From NCBI GenBank assembly GCA_016193385.1, contig JACPSF010000172.1:1-8369 (forward strand): DNA of 8,369 bases. Reading direction: 5' to 3'. The stretch is from Deltaproteobacteria bacterium (GTDB taxonomy: Bacteria > Desulfobacterota_B > Binatia > UBA9968). Below, one piece after another: positions 5,999 to 8,369 of this stretch. Made by a program: the position numbers and the translations under genes. Under the pieces are notes generated by a model. The model was not told the origin of the DNA. It did not search any database and worked only from the letters and a program-made list of their open reading frames with translations. Every line of letters starts with the position of its first letter. Within the stretch, counting starts at the first letter, position 1.

Positions 5999-7142
5999 GT
6001 GAAGAGAGAGAGGGTTCGTCAGTCACCTCTTCGATGTGGGGTGCGCTGTCCTCGGAAGGAAAAACCAGCGTGCATTCAGGCGGCAGGTGAAGCCAGATTT
6101 CCTGACCTGGCTCGAACAGGTCTGATGGCGGTCGCTTCATCTGGAGACTGCTGGGACCGACCCGGACCTCATAGAGGAACGCGTCGCCCAGGAAGTGGCG
6201 CGCGGTCACACAGGCCCGCAGCACATTCTGGCCGGGACCAGAGGCCGGTGTCAGATCTTCGAGCCGGACGCCGACCCACACCGGGCCAGTGGCGGGAGCG
6301 CTGTCTGTTCGTGTCACCGTCAACACTCCGCCTACCGTGGAGACCGACGCGACCCCCTCCTGTGCCGACTGCACGGTGCCTTCGAAAAAATTCATGTCAC
6401 CGAGAAACCGGGCAACAAACATGCTCTTCGGGCAATGGTATAGATCCTGCGGCGATCCTTCCTGACATATCACCCCGCGGTCCATCACGGCGATGCGGTC
6501 TCCCATCACCATGGCTTCTGCCTGATCATGCGTCACGTAGAGCGTTGTGATACGGATCCGCTTCGTAAGGCGCGTCAACTCCATCCTCAGCTGCGCACGT
6601 AACCTCGCGTCAAGATTGGACAGAGGCTCATCCATCAGGAGCAGCTTCGGCTCAAGCGCAAGCGCCCGCGCCAGGGCGACGCGTTGTTGTTGCCCGCCCG
6701 AGAGGCGGGTTACCGGACGGTAGATCTGCTCTGTTAAACGCAGCAGCTCCACAACTTCTACCACACGCCGCTTAACATCTTGGCTGCGGAGGCGCCGTGA
6801 CCCATAGCGAAGAGGGAACGCAATATTGTTAAACACATTCATGTGCGGCCAGAGCGCGTATGACTGGAAGACCATTGCCACCGGCCGGTCCTCGGGTGGG
6901 ATAAAGATACTCTGTGAACGGGAGAAGACGAGCTGGCCGTCGATGAGGATCTCGCCGTCGGTCGGCTCCTCCAGCCCGGCCACACAGCGCAGTGTAGTCG
7001 TTTTCCCTGAGCCGGATGGACCGAGCAGGACGTAGAACTCGCCCTCGACCAACTCAAAGCTTACCTCTTGCACCGCTCCCACGGGCAGTTCATTTCTGCC
7101 AGAGGCGGGGAACATCTTTCTGAGCCGGTCTACCCGAACCAC
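5988..7142 (-). CDS. ABC transporter ATP-binding protein, PotA/FbpC-type
   Basis: A 384-residue ATPase that powers import through the permease encoded just upstream. It has Walker A GPSGSGKTT (41-49), Q-loop Gln93, signature LSGGQQQR (147-154), Walker B LLLMDEP (167-173), D-loop SNLDAR (175-180) and switch His205. Residues from about 250 to 360 form the TOBE-type regulatory domain characteristic of the PotA/FbpC/MalK group of importers (iron(III), polyamine, 2-aminoethylphosphonate, sugars). The start is GTG at 7142, giving VVRVDRL, with GAGAGGG about seven bases ahead. It follows the permease stop by 15 bases, so the two are cotranscribed and probably translated in step. All catalytic residues are intact. 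The substrate cannot be assigned from the ATPase alone. Confidence 0.95.
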   Translation of the reverse strand: MVRVDRLRKMFPASGRNELPVGAVQEVSFELVEGEFYVLLGPSGSGKTTTLRCVAGLEEPTDGEILIDGQLVFSRSQSIFIPPEDRPVAMVFQSYALWPHMNVFNNIAFPLRYGSRRLRSQDVKRRVVEVVELLRLTEQIYRPVTRLSGGQQQRVALARALALEPKLLLMDEPLSNLDARLRAQLRMELTRLTKRIRITTLYVTHDQAEAMVMGDRIAVMDRGVICQEGSPQDLYHCPKSMFVARFLGDMNFFEGTVQSAQEGVASVSTVGGVLTVTRTDSAPATGPVWVGVRLEDLTPASGPGQNVLRACVTARHFLGDAFLYEVRVGPSSLQMKRPPSDLFEPGQEIWLHLPPECTLVFPSEDSAPHIEEVTDEPSLSSHEP

Positions 7143-7157
7143 CTGCGACCCTCTCGT

Positions 7158-8369
7158 CTAAATCGAAGAGCGACCGGCAAAACAGTGGAAGGCGACCACC
7201 AGACAGCCGATAAAGAGCAGCAGGATCACCCCCATGGCGCTGGCGACAGACACGTACCCTGAGGCATTAAACCCCCATATGGCAGTCGAGATCACCTGAG
7301 TATTCGGTCGCGCGAGCATGAGCGGCACGCTCAGCTCCCGCAGGGCCAAGAGCGCTATCCAGAACCAGGAGAACATCAAGGCAGGCTTCACCGTGGGCAC
7401 GAGGATCGAGAGAAAAGACCGGCCACGCGGGACACCCGAGATAAGGCAGGCTTCCTCAAGCTCTTGGTGAACCTGGAGCATGGCACTCGATATAGTCCGA
7501 TTGGCCCAGGCGAGGGACCGGGTCGCCAACGCAAGCACTATGATCCAAATGGTTGTGTAGATCGGAACAATCTTATAGATCGAGATGCCTATGTACAGAA
7601 ACACGAGCGCCACGACAATACTGGGCACCGCAACGGTCGCCATCACTACAAGCTCGGTCGGTTTTCTAGCAGCGAACTGGGTCCGGGTGGTGAGCCAAGC
7701 GATGCACGTAGCTATGCCCACGACGAGCGTCGACACGGCAAGCATCATGGTCAAGCTATTGACTAACACCAGCGGTAATTCCTGAAAAGCAGTCCTGTAA
7801 GCTTTTAAGCTTACAGAATTAAGCGCCTCAAGCGAGAAGGGCTGTACGTAGGGCAACAGGGAAACCCAGATCAGCATGAAGACCGGAATGACCATCTCGA
7901 TCGCCATGTAAACGCTGATAAAGGCCCACGCCAGCGCCTTTGCACGGCGGCTCAAACGGATGGTGGCTTGCTGTCCACGTTTTCCCGTAACCACAGCGTA
8001 CTTCTCACCGCGACGGACCGACCAGAGGTAGAAGAAGCTAAGCAGAGCCACGACCATGAAAGCGAGCACACTGAGAGCGGCCGCCTCGCCGTATTGTGGA
8101 TCGGCATCCGTTGGCGGGTGAGTGAGCCAGTATAGCCACGTCGAAAACACGAAGATCCGCACAGGCAGGCCGATCATGCCCGGGTAATCGAACATTTCGA
8201 TGGCAAGGACGAAGTAGTAAATGGCGGTCGCAAGTAACGCCGGGCCTACTAAGGGAAGCACGATCCGCGTCGTCACAACCCACTTTCCGACGCCGCCCAC
8301 AAATCCAACCGCCTCCAGGGCAGCGTCAATGGAGCCAAAGGTCGGGACGACCATGAAGAATGCCCCGGT
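7158..8369 (-). CDS. ABC transporter permease, two-domain FbpB/ThiP-like, 5' end beyond the window
   Basis: 403 codons are visible; the frame is open to the right edge (five codons before the ATG at 8354), so the N-terminal part is missing and that ATG is not the start. Numbering from it, the protein holds two copies of the permease domain: the first ends in an EAA-like loop (9-38, ALEAVG to LPLVGPAL), the second carries a full EAA loop, QELEEACLISGVPRG to VPTVKPAL (297-326). Hydrophobic membrane segments lie at roughly 35-55, 91-112, 141-165, 195-220, 234-258, 264-285, 325-345 and 372-392. This fused architecture is typical of iron(III), thiamine and phosphonate importers (FbpB, ThiP, PhnU/V-like). 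The protein sits in the inner membrane with the downstream ATPase. The binding-protein gene is presumably further upstream, outside the window. Confidence 0.93.
   Translation of the reverse strand, partial: TGAFFMVVPTFGSIDAALEAVGFVGGVGKWVVTTRIVLPLVGPALLATAIYYFVLAIEMFDYPGMIGLPVRIFVFSTWLYWLTHPPTDADPQYGEAAALSVLAFMVVALLSFFYLWSVRRGEKYAVVTGKRGQQATIRLSRRAKALAWAFISVYMAIEMVIPVFMLIWVSLLPYVQPFSLEALNSVSLKAYRTAFQELPLVLVNSLTMMLAVSTLVVGIATCIAWLTTRTQFAARKPTELVVMATVAVPSIVVALVFLYIGISIYKIVPIYTTIWIIVLALATRSLAWANRTISSAMLQVHQELEEACLISGVPRGRSFLSILVPTVKPALMFSWFWIALLALRELSVPLMLARPNTQVISTAIWGFNASGYVSVASAMGVILLLFIGCLVVAFHCFAGRSSI
7795..7816. repeat. 22-bp palindrome inside the permease gene
   Basis: Ten-base arms CTGTAAGCTT (7795-7804) and AAGCTTACAG (7807-7816) are perfect inverted copies separated by TT. 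It falls in the coding region for a segment between the two permease domains (SVSLKAYR). A perfect 10-bp inverted repeat with so short a gap is not expected often in a window this size. It may be a protein-binding site or chance. Confidence 0.6.

Noticed and set aside
5891..6550. Plus-strand frame of 219 codons
   Set aside because: It is antisense to the ABC ATPase and the msrB remnant; composition is Arg/Pro-rich and no motif is seen.

Overview
The window (about 58% G+C by eye, not counted) looks like chromosomal DNA from a metabolically versatile, probably environmental and uncultured bacterium. Shine-Dalgarno sites are standard (GAGGAGG, AAGGAGGTGA, AGGAGGT), and ATG and GTG starts are both used. 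The gene mix (hydantoinase B/acetone-carboxylase-like protein, SDR, NMT1-type binding protein, DHPR-P-synthase-like metallo-beta-lactamase, FbpBC-type ABC transporter) is common in soil and subsurface lineages such as Rokubacteria, NC10, Tectomicrobia and Deltaproteobacteria. No marker gene fixes the taxon, so this is inference only.

Layout, left to right. Positions 1-240 (minus) hold the C-terminal part of a B12-type radical SAM protein that appears to lack its front half. Positions 373-2625 (minus) hold a 750-residue hydantoinase B-type protein with an acetone-carboxylase-gamma-like zinc domain fused to its C-terminus. A 154-bp divergent spacer separates it from a classical SDR oxidoreductase at 2780-3604 (plus). 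The spacer 3605-3777 carries an inverted repeat wrapped around a TTGACA box, plus a possible alpha/beta-hydrolase C-terminal remnant. Next comes an exported NMT1/SsuA-like substrate-binding protein (3778-4581, plus), cut short by an apparent frameshifting deletion; its original C-terminus is still readable in another frame up to 4700. Convergent to it is a metallo-beta-lactamase-fold protein (4834-5778, minus). Between that gene and the ABC operon lies a fragment of methionine sulfoxide reductase B (about 5789-5998, minus). The right end is an ABC operon read leftward: a two-domain permease (7158 to the window edge, incomplete at its start) and a PotA/FbpC-type ATPase (5988-7142).

How the parts fit. 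The permease and ATPase form one transporter whose binding protein must lie beyond the right edge; the NMT1-type protein at 3778 belongs to a different transporter family and is not its partner. The divergent SDR and HyuB-AcxC pair recalls alcohol-to-ketone-to-carboxylated-product routes (1-phenylethanol/acetophenone, isopropanol/acetone), but no HyuA-like ATP-binding subunit is present here, so a working carboxylase cannot be claimed. The most striking overall pattern is decay: up to four broken or residual genes (radical SAM, alpha/beta hydrolase, binding protein, MsrB) occupy the gaps and edges between intact genes. I found no RNA genes, CRISPR array, insertion sequence or convincing new defence or mobile system.
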